A stretch of 64,000 bases of DNA from an uncultured Bacteroides sp. (GTDB taxonomy: Bacteria; Bacteroidota; Bacteroidia; Bacteroidales; Bacteroidaceae): NCBI GenBank assembly GCA_900544675.1, contig UQVZ01000016.1:19930-83929 (forward strand). The letters are read 5' to 3'. A model generated the notes under the pieces. That model did not search any database and was not told where the DNA came from. It worked only from the letters and a program-made list of their open reading frames with translations. This document shows, one piece after another, positions 48,202 to 57,708 of the stretch. Position 1 is the stretch's first letter. Every line of letters starts with the position of its first letter. The position numbers and the translations under genes are program-made.

Positions 48202-48214
48202 ATACTTCCCGATT

Positions 48215-49636
48215 ATGAAAGCAAAATATATTTTCAGCACGTTATGCTGCCTATTTATTATAATAGGTGTAAATGCCCAGAGCATTATGAACGGGCAGAT
48301 ACAGATAAAGGACTTGAACATCGCCCGGAATGAAGGCAACATCTTCCTTTCGATGGTGATGGATGTCAGCGGACTGGACGTGAAATCCGACCAGGAAGTG
48401 ATACTTACCCCCGCCCTGAAAAGCAGCGAAGAGACATTTGTCAACCTGCCTACCGTAAGCATCAACGGACGTAACCGCTATTACCACCACTTGCGCAACG
48501 GCGTACCGGCAGAAGGAACCTATTTCTATCGCAAAGGAAAAGTAACAGAGATACACTATCAGGCGATGACACCGTATGCCGAATGGATGGACAATGCTTC
48601 GGTCATCATCGGCGAAGACCTGTGCGGCTGCTGTAGCGAACTGCTGATGAACAACCACGACCTGCTGACCCAGCTGGATATGGCACCTAAAGTATTCGAA
48701 CCGGTATTTGTCTATGTACAGCCCGAAGTAGAAACCGTCAAGACCCGCAACGTCAAAGGCTCAGCATTTATCGATTTCCCCGTCAACCAGACCGTTATCC
48801 GTCCCGAATACCGGAACAATCCTACCGAGCTGCAAAAAATCCGTCAGACCATCGATGTCGTAAAGAACGATACCGACACCCGGATTACAGCCATCAGCAT
48901 CAAGGGTTACGCCTCGCCCGAAGGCTCGTATGCCAACAATACCCGCCTGGCAAAAGGAAGAACCGAGGCACTGAAAGCCTACGTACAAGAGCAATACCAT
49001 TTCGACCCTTCTATCTTCACCGTTTCCTGGGAACCGGAAGACTGGGCAGGACTGGTACGCTACCTCGAGTCGACCGAGCTTTCGGACAAAGAAGGCATCC
49101 TGAAGCTGATATCCGCCAGCGAGGCTGACTTGGATAAAAAAGAAGCCAACATCAAGCGCCGCTATCCCGATACCTACGCCTTCCTGCTGAAGAACTGCTA
49201 CCCGGCACTGCGCCACTCCGACTATACCGTAGAATATGTAGTCCGCTCGTACACCGATGTGGAAGAAGCCAAACGCATCATGAAAACCGCACCGGGCAAA
49301 CTGAGCCTGCAAGAGTTCTACACCATAGCCAATACCTACGAGTCGGGCACACCCGCTTATAACGAAGTATTCGAAACAGCCGTCCGGATGTATCCCGACG
49401 ACGAAACTGCCAACCTCAATGCAGCCAACGTAGCCATGAACAAGCGCGACCTGACCGCAGCCCGCAAGTACCTCGAAAAAGCCGGCACAGGCAAAGAAGC
49501 TGAATATGCACGTGGCGTACTGGCTGCCCTCGAAGGAAACTATACCGAAGCCCGTACCCACTTGCAACAGGCACAGGCAATGGGTGTCAGCCAGGCGGAA
49601 GACTGCCTGAAGCAAATCGAAGAAATAACCAAATGA
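48215..49636 (+). CDS. DUF3868/OmpA-like/TPR protein of the fimbrial locus
   Basis: 473 residues. Signal peptide MKAKYIFSTLCCLFIIIGVNA. Residues 20-150 resemble DUF3868 (two-Cys element GEDLCGCCSELL). Residues about 180-290 look OmpA-like (SAFIDFPVNQTVIRPEYRNN, then ISIKGYASPEGSYANNTRLA, the G-x-A-S-P-E-G motif). The C-terminus is TPR-like (LNAANVAMNKRDLTAARKYL). It is probably periplasmic or outer-membrane-associated and peptidoglycan-binding. It is a standard companion of Bacteroides fimbrillin genes, 28 bp before the major subunit gene. Confidence 0.85.
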   Translation: MKAKYIFSTLCCLFIIIGVNAQSIMNGQIQIKDLNIARNEGNIFLSMVMDVSGLDVKSDQEVILTPALKSSEETFVNLPTVSINGRNRYYHHLRNGVPAEGTYFYRKGKVTEIHYQAMTPYAEWMDNASVIIGEDLCGCCSELLMNNHDLLTQLDMAPKVFEPVFVYVQPEVETVKTRNVKGSAFIDFPVNQTVIRPEYRNNPTELQKIRQTIDVVKNDTDTRITAISIKGYASPEGSYANNTRLAKGRTEALKAYVQEQYHFDPSIFTVSWEPEDWAGLVRYLESTELSDKEGILKLISASEADLDKKEANIKRRYPDTYAFLLKNCYPALRHSDYTVEYVVRSYTDVEEAKRIMKTAPGKLSLQEFYTIANTYESGTPAYNEVFETAVRMYPDDETANLNAANVAMNKRDLTAARKYLEKAGTGKEAEYARGVLAALEGNYTEARTHLQQAQAMGVSQAEDCLKQIEEITK

Positions 49637-49664
49637 TGCAACCCTACTAATTAGCAGACGAACA

Positions 49665-51383
49665 ATGAAAACACTACATAGCTTTTTAATGATGAGCGCG
49701 TTAGCTGTATGCTTCACAGCATGCAACGACGAGATAGAGGGAGGAAACGTCCCTACGGAGACCTCCAACTCCGTATATCTGCAGTTCTCGCTTGACCTGC
49801 CAAGCGGAAGCAGAAGTGCAACGACCTCAGATGAGGAAGATGGTTATGTCACCTCTGAAGACGGTACTGAAGTGGGCAAAGACTATGAAAACCAAATCAA
49901 TCAGATTCTGTTGGTTTTCACAGATGAGAATAACACGTATCTGACATCCACCGATGTCGTTTCGGTAAGCCCCACTACAGACACAGAAAATCAATATGTG
50001 ATTACCATCCCGCCCCAAAGGCTGGAAGACTGTGTAAGTCCGGAACCCGAAGAAGGAACGGGTACTACGATCCCAAAAACAGCTTATGTGTATGCATTTT
50101 GCAACCCGACCGATGAATTACGTGCCTTGGCAGGCGCATCAGCCGGAAGTGCACGAGTAGAAGATTTTATCAACAAAGCCCATACCCTAACCGACGGTGA
50201 AAGTGAAAACGCATCGGTATGGCAAAGCAGCAATTTCCTGATGAGCAATGCTGTAAAGCATTTAATTACATTGCCTACCTCATGGAACGAATATCTTTCA
50301 TCCAGCCATTCATTCGAGATAGGCCCCATCAAAGTGGAACGCTCTGCAGCACGTTTCGACTACAAAGCCAAAAACAATAACCAATATCCCATATATGATG
50401 ATGTGGATGTCAAAACGACAAATACCAATCCAGGCATCTATATCGAGCTGACGGACATTGCCCTTATCAATATGAGCAAGAGTTTCTACTACTTGCGCCG
50501 AGTTTCTGACAATGGACAAAACGCCCAATCAGCCGTTTGTGGAGTGGAAACCGCTAACAATTACGTGGTAGATACCGATGCAGAAGAAAAAGTGAATTAT
50601 ACAAGCGCTGAAAACTGGACTAATAAGACAGATAACTTCTTTTACAACTTAGAAGAACCTGAAACATGGCAATGGACTTCATTGGCTACCATAAGCAACA
50701 ATACAGAAGACAACTGGGGAGAAGATAAGGATGAAACCAAAGGCTATCACATCTGGCGCTATGCCATAGAAAACACCATACCTCAAGATGAACAGGAAAC
50801 TGATGCCTTGCAAAAAAACGGAATCACAACAGGTGTCGTCTTTAGAGCAAAAATAGGGATAACAGAAGATAGTGACGTGACATGGACGGCAGGAGAACCT
50901 ATCTATGTTTTCGAAAACAAGCTGTACGGCAACTGGGAAGCAGTAGCAAACTATGCAACAGTTCATTCAAACTCAAATGTCGCGTATGCATACAGAGCCG
51001 TAACAAATGGAGATTATGATTATAAAGGAGCAGGATTCACCATCTATGAGCCCAACGAAGACGGTAACTATTATACCTATTATTATTACTGGAACCGTCA
51101 CAATGACAACGGGAAAGTTCCCGATATGGGTCCGATGGAATTTGCTGTAGTACGCAACAATGTCTACAAGCTTAGCGTAGAAGCCATTTATCGCTTTGGG
51201 TATCCCGAAGGTGAAACACCCGACCCTGAAACTCCAGACGAAGAAGAACCAGACCCAGATCCGGAGGAACCAGACCCGGAAGCTCCCAAAGTATTCTTCG
51301 AAGTAAAGGTACAAGTATTACCTTGGGTAGTACGTGTAAATAGCATCACATTTGGAGACCAAGATAATAGTGGTACAATATAA
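49665..51383 (+). CDS. Mfa1-like major fimbrial subunit
   Basis: 572 residues. Leader MKTLHSFLMMSALAVCFTAC with lipobox Cys20. The N-terminal domain shows SVYLQFSLDLPSGSRSATTS and YENQINQILLVFTDENNTYL, as in P_gingi_FimA/Mfa1 proteins. A Pro-Asp-Glu-rich linker follows (PDPETPDEEEPDPDPEEPDP), then the final strands VFFEVKVQVLPWVVRVNSIT. In this family lipidated precursors reach the surface and are cleaved so that a C-terminal donor strand can polymerise the shaft. Its place as third gene matches the mfa1 position. Confidence 0.82.
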   Translation: MKTLHSFLMMSALAVCFTACNDEIEGGNVPTETSNSVYLQFSLDLPSGSRSATTSDEEDGYVTSEDGTEVGKDYENQINQILLVFTDENNTYLTSTDVVSVSPTTDTENQYVITIPPQRLEDCVSPEPEEGTGTTIPKTAYVYAFCNPTDELRALAGASAGSARVEDFINKAHTLTDGESENASVWQSSNFLMSNAVKHLITLPTSWNEYLSSSHSFEIGPIKVERSAARFDYKAKNNNQYPIYDDVDVKTTNTNPGIYIELTDIALINMSKSFYYLRRVSDNGQNAQSAVCGVETANNYVVDTDAEEKVNYTSAENWTNKTDNFFYNLEEPETWQWTSLATISNNTEDNWGEDKDETKGYHIWRYAIENTIPQDEQETDALQKNGITTGVVFRAKIGITEDSDVTWTAGEPIYVFENKLYGNWEAVANYATVHSNSNVAYAYRAVTNGDYDYKGAGFTIYEPNEDGNYYTYYYYWNRHNDNGKVPDMGPMEFAVVRNNVYKLSVEAIYRFGYPEGETPDPETPDEEEPDPDPEEPDPEAPKVFFEVKVQVLPWVVRVNSITFGDQDNSGTI

Positions 51384-51411
51384 TGAATAAGACATTAAAA
51401 CTTACAACGCC

Positions 51412-52407
51412 ATGAAACGATATATGATATCTATAGCACGGACAATACTCCCGATAGCTGCCCTGCTATGCGCATTGTCTTCGTGCATCAACGACGACTT
51501 GGAACCTTGTCCCAAAGGAGTCAACCTGCGCTTTGTCTACGATTACAACATGGAATATGCCAACGCATTCCCTGCCAAAGTAGACTGCCTGACGCTTTAC
51601 ATCTACGACGAAAGCGGAAACTATGTAGCTACCCGTACCGAAACCAGCGACGCGCTGAAGGACGAAAACTACCGTATGCAAATCGACCTGCCGGAAGGAA
51701 GCTACCACTTCGTTGCCTACGGCGGGCTGGCATGCGAAGCCCATTCATTCACCCCGAATGCCGAACCGGCTGCAGGAAGCACATTGCAGGCACTGCAAAT
51801 AGCCATGCAATACAACGGTGAAACTTCGGACGCCAAACTGCACGACCTCTTCTATGGCAGCCTCGACGTCACAGTAGAAGGCGATATGTATGCCGACCAT
51901 ACGGTCTACATGATGAAGAACACCAACAATGTGCAAATCATCCTCCAGCAGCTCAACAACCAGCCGCTGGACAGCGATGATTTCGACTTCCGCATTACCG
52001 ACGACAATACGCTGTTTGCTTCCGACAACAGCCTCATCAGTAACGGTACGATTACCTACCTGCCGTGGAGCCAAGGCGAACGCATCGTAGGCGAAAGCGG
52101 AGGCGAAGAATCGGAAGTGACCGTAGCCTACGCCGAGCTGTCCACTTCACGCCTGATGACGGCCAATCATCCACGCTTGCTCATCACAGCACGCGAAGAC
52201 GGCAGGGAGATTGTAAACATCCCGCTCAACGACTATCTGCTGCTGCTGAAAAGCGACCTTTATGCCGATATGCCCGCCCAAGAGTTTCTCGACCGCGAAA
52301 GCGAATGGTCGCTTATCTTCTTTCTGGACGACAACAACCTGTGGTTGCAAACCGTCATAGTTATCAACGACTGGGTAGTACGACTGAATAATATTCCGTT
52401 ATCATGA
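51412..52407 (+). CDS. FimB/Mfa2-family fimbrial anchor subunit
   Basis: 331 residues. Leader ends ALLCALSSC, then INDDLEPCPKGVNLRFVYDY, the Mfa2/FimB family opening, with CLTLYIYDESGNYVATRTET next. It ends SLIFFLDDNNLWLQTVIVIN and DWVVRLNNIPLS. Members stay membrane-anchored and fix the base and length of the fimbria. It follows the major subunit and overlaps the next gene by ATGA, which suggests fixed stoichiometry. Confidence 0.85.
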   Translation: MKRYMISIARTILPIAALLCALSSCINDDLEPCPKGVNLRFVYDYNMEYANAFPAKVDCLTLYIYDESGNYVATRTETSDALKDENYRMQIDLPEGSYHFVAYGGLACEAHSFTPNAEPAAGSTLQALQIAMQYNGETSDAKLHDLFYGSLDVTVEGDMYADHTVYMMKNTNNVQIILQQLNNQPLDSDDFDFRITDDNTLFASDNSLISNGTITYLPWSQGERIVGESGGEESEVTVAYAELSTSRLMTANHPRLLITAREDGREIVNIPLNDYLLLLKSDLYADMPAQEFLDRESEWSLIFFLDDNNLWLQTVIVINDWVVRLNNIPLS

Positions 52408-53528
52408 AGAAATATATTACACGACATATAATTCCCCTCTGTCTGCTCTTCCTGTTGTTTGCCTCGTGCAACCGGCAGGAAGATACCCCACAGCAAACAG
52501 ATGGCATGGTCAACCTTACCATCTCGGCAGCTATGGTTTCACGTGCCAGTTTCGATGAAGATTCTTCTGCTGATAAATATCGAGAGCTGATGCATACCCT
52601 GCGCATCATTATCTTCGATGAGAATGACCAGTTAGAGCACGACAGACAGTATACATTGACAGGAGAAGATGGTGAAGGGCTATTCGAAACCAGATATTAT
52701 AGCTTTATCGTAAAAGGCAACGAAACCAAAACCATCTACCTGCTGGCTAATTGCGAGGATATTCTTGAAAACAAAGAAATAAGCATAAGCAATCTGGATA
52801 ACCTCGAATTGACAACTGATGATGGTTGGTTTTCTAATAAATCAGAAGGTGTAAATTTCCACTTGCCAGCCACTGCTAAATATGAGATTGAAGTAGGTAA
52901 TGAAAACCAAACCAAAGATTTATGGGTAGCACATGCTGCCAACAAAATCCACATTACATACAACAACGCATTAGAATCGGGGGAACCCATTACCATCTAT
53001 TCGTGGACACTTGAACAGGTAGCCCAAAACTCCTACTTGATTCCTCAAGTCACAGACACTGAATGGTACGAGAAAGTCTTAGCGCAATACAACAAGGAAA
53101 ATGACACACCTGTTACCGACTACCATGTGCCACCCGATGCTAATCACACTGCGTATACCTATATCTATGCAGAGCCTGTGGAGGTAAGTAAAGGTACGCC
53201 GGTAACAACGCCTGCCGAAAGTGAAACTCCCATCTACCTGCACGAAAGCAAGAACATTCCTGAACCTGATTCCCCTGATACACAAGGATACACTATTTCC
53301 TTCCGCATCAGCGAAGAAAATGGGACGGCAGAAGACAGCAAGGTTTATACCGCCAAGCTTGAAAACCTTCCTTCCCTCTTCCGTGGCACTTACGTACAGA
53401 TAGATGTCACGATTAAGGCATTGGAAGAAGGCGAAGGCCCGGATGGTATCTTTGCAGAAATAGAAGCATGGAAAGAATATGACCCTACTACCGGAACAAT
53501 TGTTCCCGAAGAAGAAACTACAAACTAA
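52404..53528 (+). CDS. Fimbrillin-family lipoprotein, minor subunit 1
   Basis: 374 residues. Leader MKKYITRHIIPLCLLFLLFASC. Mature start NRQEDTPQQTDGMVNLTISA and LRIIIFDENDQLEHDR show the FimA-like first domain. It ends with a variable Pro/Glu/Thr tail (YDPTTGTIVPEEETTN). It could be a tip or adaptor subunit. Translation is coupled to the Mfa2-like gene through ATGA. Confidence 0.75.
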   Translation: MKKYITRHIIPLCLLFLLFASCNRQEDTPQQTDGMVNLTISAAMVSRASFDEDSSADKYRELMHTLRIIIFDENDQLEHDRQYTLTGEDGEGLFETRYYSFIVKGNETKTIYLLANCEDILENKEISISNLDNLELTTDDGWFSNKSEGVNFHLPATAKYEIEVGNENQTKDLWVAHAANKIHITYNNALESGEPITIYSWTLEQVAQNSYLIPQVTDTEWYEKVLAQYNKENDTPVTDYHVPPDANHTAYTYIYAEPVEVSKGTPVTTPAESETPIYLHESKNIPEPDSPDTQGYTISFRISEENGTAEDSKVYTAKLENLPSLFRGTYVQIDVTIKALEEGEGPDGIFAEIEAWKEYDPTTGTIVPEEETTN

Positions 53529-53547
53529 CCCGTAAAACAAGAAACTT

Positions 53548-54687
53548 ATGAAAAAGCAATATATCATACCTCTCTTCGTGACGCTGCTGGCAGCCTGCTC
53601 TTCGAATGAGCCATTGCCTACGGCCGATGATGCCGCCCCAGAAGAGACCACAGCCGTAGGTTTCTCTGCCAGCATCCAAGGAAGCAGTTCAAGCCGGGCT
53701 GAAGATGGCGAAGACTATTTACACAATAGCTTCATTTTTACTGATGAAAGAAAAAGCCGTATCCGGGTAGTCAATACCGTAAACTATTCGGTACCGGACT
53801 TTAAGACAGAAGGTGCATACAAAGAATACACCTATACAGGGCAAACCGATAAAAATGGCATAAATTTCACTCCTACCAAGGACGGAAGCGGTTTCGATTG
53901 GAACGAAATCCGCCCGACAGCAGCCGCCTTTGTTTTCGAAGCAGCTTGCTACCCGATGACATATACGCATTTCAGTGAAATAGAAACCGACCAAACTACA
54001 AGAGATAATTTTTGGAAAGCCGACCTTCTGCTAGCCCATCACGCCCAACCGTTAAGCGACCGTTACGATTTGGTCAAGCTGAAATTCCATCACGTGTTTG
54101 CGATGGTAAGGGTAACAATCGACCTTCCCATCTCCCCTCCCCAACAAGACGGTGGATTTCCTGAGAATGCTATTGAATGCGTGCAATTAATCGGCATGCA
54201 AACGGGATATGAAACAGAATACAGCGAAGCCATTCCTAATGACGGAGCACGCACCGTATATGCAACCGGTGAGAAACGCGACATTACGATGTATCCTTTA
54301 TTAAATGAAATAAAAGAAGGTGACGGTACAACAGGAACACAACGCTCTATTTATTGCGGCATCATACCTGCCCAAAGTATTTCTCCAGACCAAGAGTGGG
54401 TAAAGTTCCGCATAAAGACTTATACGGGAGAATTTAACAATAATAATCTTCCTGTCATAAAAAGCAAAAATTATATTTTCAGACCCGAAGCAAGCATACC
54501 ATTGACCCAAGGATATATCACGAATCTGGAACTGACTTCCAATGTAGATGAAACAGAAATCATACAACTAAAAGCCTCTGTGGAAGAATGGGATCCGTGG
54601 TATACAACCATGCCTATGGAACCGGATGGGTCGAATACCACGGATACGCCAACCAGTCCAGATACTTCAAATGAGCCAACTGAATGA
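53548..54687 (+). CDS. Fimbrillin-family lipoprotein, minor subunit 2
   Basis: 379 residues. Leader MKKQYIIPLFVTLLAACSSN with lipobox Cys. The region TTAVGFSASIQGSSSSRAED is the Bacteroides fimbrillin-like N-terminus, where the Ser-Arg-Ala stretch is a usual processing area. LKFHHVFAMVRVTIDLPISP is the conserved H-x-F/L-A-M-V-x-V core of the Mfa-like domain. The end is a low-complexity acidic/Thr tail (PTSPDTSNEPTE). Likely an accessory subunit of the same fimbria. Confidence 0.78.
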   Translation: MKKQYIIPLFVTLLAACSSNEPLPTADDAAPEETTAVGFSASIQGSSSSRAEDGEDYLHNSFIFTDERKSRIRVVNTVNYSVPDFKTEGAYKEYTYTGQTDKNGINFTPTKDGSGFDWNEIRPTAAAFVFEAACYPMTYTHFSEIETDQTTRDNFWKADLLLAHHAQPLSDRYDLVKLKFHHVFAMVRVTIDLPISPPQQDGGFPENAIECVQLIGMQTGYETEYSEAIPNDGARTVYATGEKRDITMYPLLNEIKEGDGTTGTQRSIYCGIIPAQSISPDQEWVKFRIKTYTGEFNNNNLPVIKSKNYIFRPEASIPLTQGYITNLELTSNVDETEIIQLKASVEEWDPWYTTMPMEPDGSNTTDTPTSPDTSNEPTE

Positions 54688-54739
54688 CAGTATGGCAAAT
54701 TTATGACACAGGATAAGAACAATAAAGTTGCATTGAATT

Positions 54740-56086
54740 ATGAAAACAGAAAAATATATATGTTTACTTGTTTGGGGAATGCTTGCCTGTTCCTGTACAG
54801 AAGAACAAGATTCAGTCACAGCCCAACAAGGCGGTGATAATCCGATTGTCCTATCCGCCTCTGTCAACAATAACGGACAAGCAGACAGCAGGGTTGAGTC
54901 GGGTGAGATAGAAGAAGGACAATACTACCTGACCTACACCGACACTATCAACAAGCAACAAGTATTATCTGCCATTTTTACAAGTGGTGTAGGATACCCC
55001 TATATCTACGACACGGAAGGTACAGGCACTCCACTGAAATGGGAAGGGGTAAAAAACATAAGTGGCAAAAGCACGCTGACATTAGACAATGTACAAAATC
55101 AAATAAATGTGACTGATGTCACCTTAGGTGATGCGTACAAAGCTGCAAACGCACAAGAGGATAAAAACGATATTGTATGGGGGAAAACAGAGGAGGCTAC
55201 ATGGAACACCGCTGAGCCTGTCATATTTACCCTCCAGCACAGAATGGCAAGCGTGAAAGTTAATATCGATGTAGCAGAAGGATTGAGTTTAATAGAAGAG
55301 GAAGTTAAAAAAGGAGTTACCGTATCTTTGTTAGAAATAAGAACGACTCCCTCTACATTTAATCGCAATACGGGAGTTGTAAGCGTAAATAATGAAACAA
55401 CAAAAAAAGACGTCAAAATCCATGAAGGAATTTTATCCGACAACGGTGATACAGACACTTGGATATTTCCACCGCTCAACTTCAGCGATGGACGCCCTCA
55501 ATTACAAATTATATTAAAAGATGGTACGACCTATACAGGTACCATACCAGAAACCATGCTTTCAGGTGAAGAATCTTCCGATGACAACAATGCCACCTCC
55601 CGGACATTGGCATTCGAAGCAGGTAAATTGCTTACCATCCGAGTGCTACTGGTAGAGGATATCGAAGAACAACCGATACTTTTCCTTCCTGCACGGGTGG
55701 AAAACTGGGAAGACAAAGGCCCTGTAAGCATCGAATGTAACCAGCTTGGCATTTACAATGAAGACGACTATAAAACAGTCGTAACTGCTTATAATAACGA
55801 TGACGAATCAACATTAAAACGCTATGCCACTTATGACAAGGGGATATGGACAATCTGTATCTTCGCTTCTTTTGGAGAAGAAACAGCATTAAATGATGAT
55901 TTGAAATTCAACAATGACGAACAGTTGAATTTACAATTAAACAACCATACTGTCTATGGGCAAAAAACTTATGAAAATTTGATAAAATCCTCAACTGAGG
56001 AAGGAGATACAGGCAATCTCCCAACCGATGGGAATGATGGAAACACAGAAAACGATAACGAAAGCGAAAAGGAGGAAGCACAATGA
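54740..56086 (+). CDS. Fimbrillin-family lipoprotein, minor subunit 3
   Basis: 448 residues. Leader MKTEKYICLLVWGMLACSC, mature part from about Cys17 or Cys19. Core element FTLQHRMASVKVNIDVAEGL matches the fimbrillin H-R-M-A-S-V-x-V pattern, and TIRVLLVEDIEEQPILFLPA leads to the second domain, where V-E-N-W-E-D is the typical closing W. The C-terminal 30 residues are acidic low-complexity (DGNDGNTENDNESEKEEAQ). Its stop overlaps the next gene by ATGA. Confidence 0.78.
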   Translation: MKTEKYICLLVWGMLACSCTEEQDSVTAQQGGDNPIVLSASVNNNGQADSRVESGEIEEGQYYLTYTDTINKQQVLSAIFTSGVGYPYIYDTEGTGTPLKWEGVKNISGKSTLTLDNVQNQINVTDVTLGDAYKAANAQEDKNDIVWGKTEEATWNTAEPVIFTLQHRMASVKVNIDVAEGLSLIEEEVKKGVTVSLLEIRTTPSTFNRNTGVVSVNNETTKKDVKIHEGILSDNGDTDTWIFPPLNFSDGRPQLQIILKDGTTYTGTIPETMLSGEESSDDNNATSRTLAFEAGKLLTIRVLLVEDIEEQPILFLPARVENWEDKGPVSIECNQLGIYNEDDYKTVVTAYNNDDESTLKRYATYDKGIWTICIFASFGEETALNDDLKFNNDEQLNLQLNNHTVYGQKTYENLIKSSTEEGDTGNLPTDGNDGNTENDNESEKEEAQ

Positions 56087-57696
56087 AAAAGATAACAACA
56101 TACGGACTGTTTGCCTGCCTTATTGCCACACTGACGACAGGATGTACCCAAGATGAAATAAATCGCATAAGCAACAACACTTCTACCCCAGTCATCATTA
56201 CCGGTAGCATCGAAAATGCAGTAACGGTGGAGAGCCGGGTAGGTAAAGACAAATTTAACACGTGGGAGCAAGGTGGATTTGCAGCAGGTGACCAAATAGG
56301 CTTTTATTCTGAATGGGGAGCAGAAGGCAAGCCAAGCAACGGCTTCAACAACTTATGCCTGACTTATACGAAAGAAATTGAAGGTTCCACAGATAATGAC
56401 AGATACTTCCAGACTTTCTATAACTCTGAGCTAGGCAACACGCCAAGCAACTGGGGAAGACTTTTTGCGTATTATCCTTATGCCAAACAAGAGGTGGAGA
56501 ATCGTATTCAAATTTTTGATGAATCATCTGAGTGGGGAGATAACGGACTCATTGACTTATTGATAGCCAGTAGTTCCGGATTAAACAATGCAGATGGATT
56601 GATTCACTTCAACTTCAAACACGTATTTTCTATGCTTTTCATCTTTCCAGGAACAGGATTCAGCATAGATGAAGATGCACGCATTACAGTACACTTAAAA
56701 GAAGGCGTAGCTTATGCCAAAGTAGTAAGAAACACGAACCAAGACTTTGATTTGGATTTGGTCACAGATGCTAAAGCAAAAAAGGACTATATTGCCATTC
56801 CAAACGAGCAAGTAATTACTGCTGAAGATGAAATCAGAGACCAAACGTATGCCCAAAATAGTTTCTTTTATGTTCTCGTACCCAGCGAAACCGAAGTTGA
56901 GTACATTCAAATAAATGATGTCTTCGGGAACCCACAAAAGGTTCGTCCCAACGGCATCTTGCCTAAACTGGAGAGAGGAACACGCTACACCTTCACCGTA
57001 CAAATGCAAGGAGACCAACCAACCATCTGGCCGGGAACATTTACGCCATGGGACCAACAAGAAGAAATCGTAGAAGAAAGAAAAGGCATATCCGAAGTCG
57101 ATGAACTAAAGGCATGGATTAGTGCATACAACAGTGACTCCAGCAGCAAAAATACGAATTTAACCCAATACGGAAGTTATGAAAACAACCATTGGGAGTT
57201 TTATCTCAATAACGACATCGACTGTTCCCAATTGGATATGGAAACCAGTCGTCTCTTAACCACATTCAAAGATGTACTGGATGGACGTAACCATACTTTA
57301 CGTAATCTGACTTTGAAGGGGGAAAATCCGTATTTCATCGGAACGTTATCCGAAGGTGGCCAGATAAAGAACCTGAAACTGGAAAACGTAACAATCACAA
57401 ATACTACAGGTTCAGAAGCCATCGGCTGCCTTGCCAACACCATGACGGGTGGAAGCATAACCGACTGCGACATTAGTAATTTGTTTATCAATAATACTAA
57501 GGGACTTGTAGGAGCAATTGCCGGAACGGTATCTGGAGGTACTATCCAGAACAACACCTGTGGCGGCACTTTAATAGGAACCCAATCGGAGGAAAGCTAC
57601 AGTTATCTTGTCGGAAAGTTAGACAATCCCGAAGAAACAGCAGTAACCATTACAGGCAACTTCGTTACCGATTTGATATTTCAAAAAACCGAATAA
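56083..57696 (+). CDS. Fimbrillin-family protein with GLUG-like C-terminal repeats, minor subunit 4
   Basis: 537 residues. Leader MKKITTYGLFACLIATLTTGC. The fimbrillin core is LIHFNFKHVFSMLFIFPGTG, and RYTFTVQMQGDQPTIWPGTF with the following W-D-Q-Q closes the second domain. After 340 comes a different module with a beta-helix/GLUG flavour: YLNNDIDCSQLD, HTLRNLTLKGENPYFIGTLS, IGCLANTMTGGSITDCDISN and GLVGAIAGTVSGGTIQNNTC. Such modules occur on adhesin-like tips. A tip role is therefore plausible. Confidence 0.77.
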   Translation: MKKITTYGLFACLIATLTTGCTQDEINRISNNTSTPVIITGSIENAVTVESRVGKDKFNTWEQGGFAAGDQIGFYSEWGAEGKPSNGFNNLCLTYTKEIEGSTDNDRYFQTFYNSELGNTPSNWGRLFAYYPYAKQEVENRIQIFDESSEWGDNGLIDLLIASSSGLNNADGLIHFNFKHVFSMLFIFPGTGFSIDEDARITVHLKEGVAYAKVVRNTNQDFDLDLVTDAKAKKDYIAIPNEQVITAEDEIRDQTYAQNSFFYVLVPSETEVEYIQINDVFGNPQKVRPNGILPKLERGTRYTFTVQMQGDQPTIWPGTFTPWDQQEEIVEERKGISEVDELKAWISAYNSDSSSKNTNLTQYGSYENNHWEFYLNNDIDCSQLDMETSRLLTTFKDVLDGRNHTLRNLTLKGENPYFIGTLSEGGQIKNLKLENVTITNTTGSEAIGCLANTMTGGSITDCDISNLFINNTKGLVGAIAGTVSGGTIQNNTCGGTLIGTQSEESYSYLVGKLDNPEETAVTITGNFVTDLIFQKTE

Positions 57697-57708
57697 ACTA
57701 TGCGCATC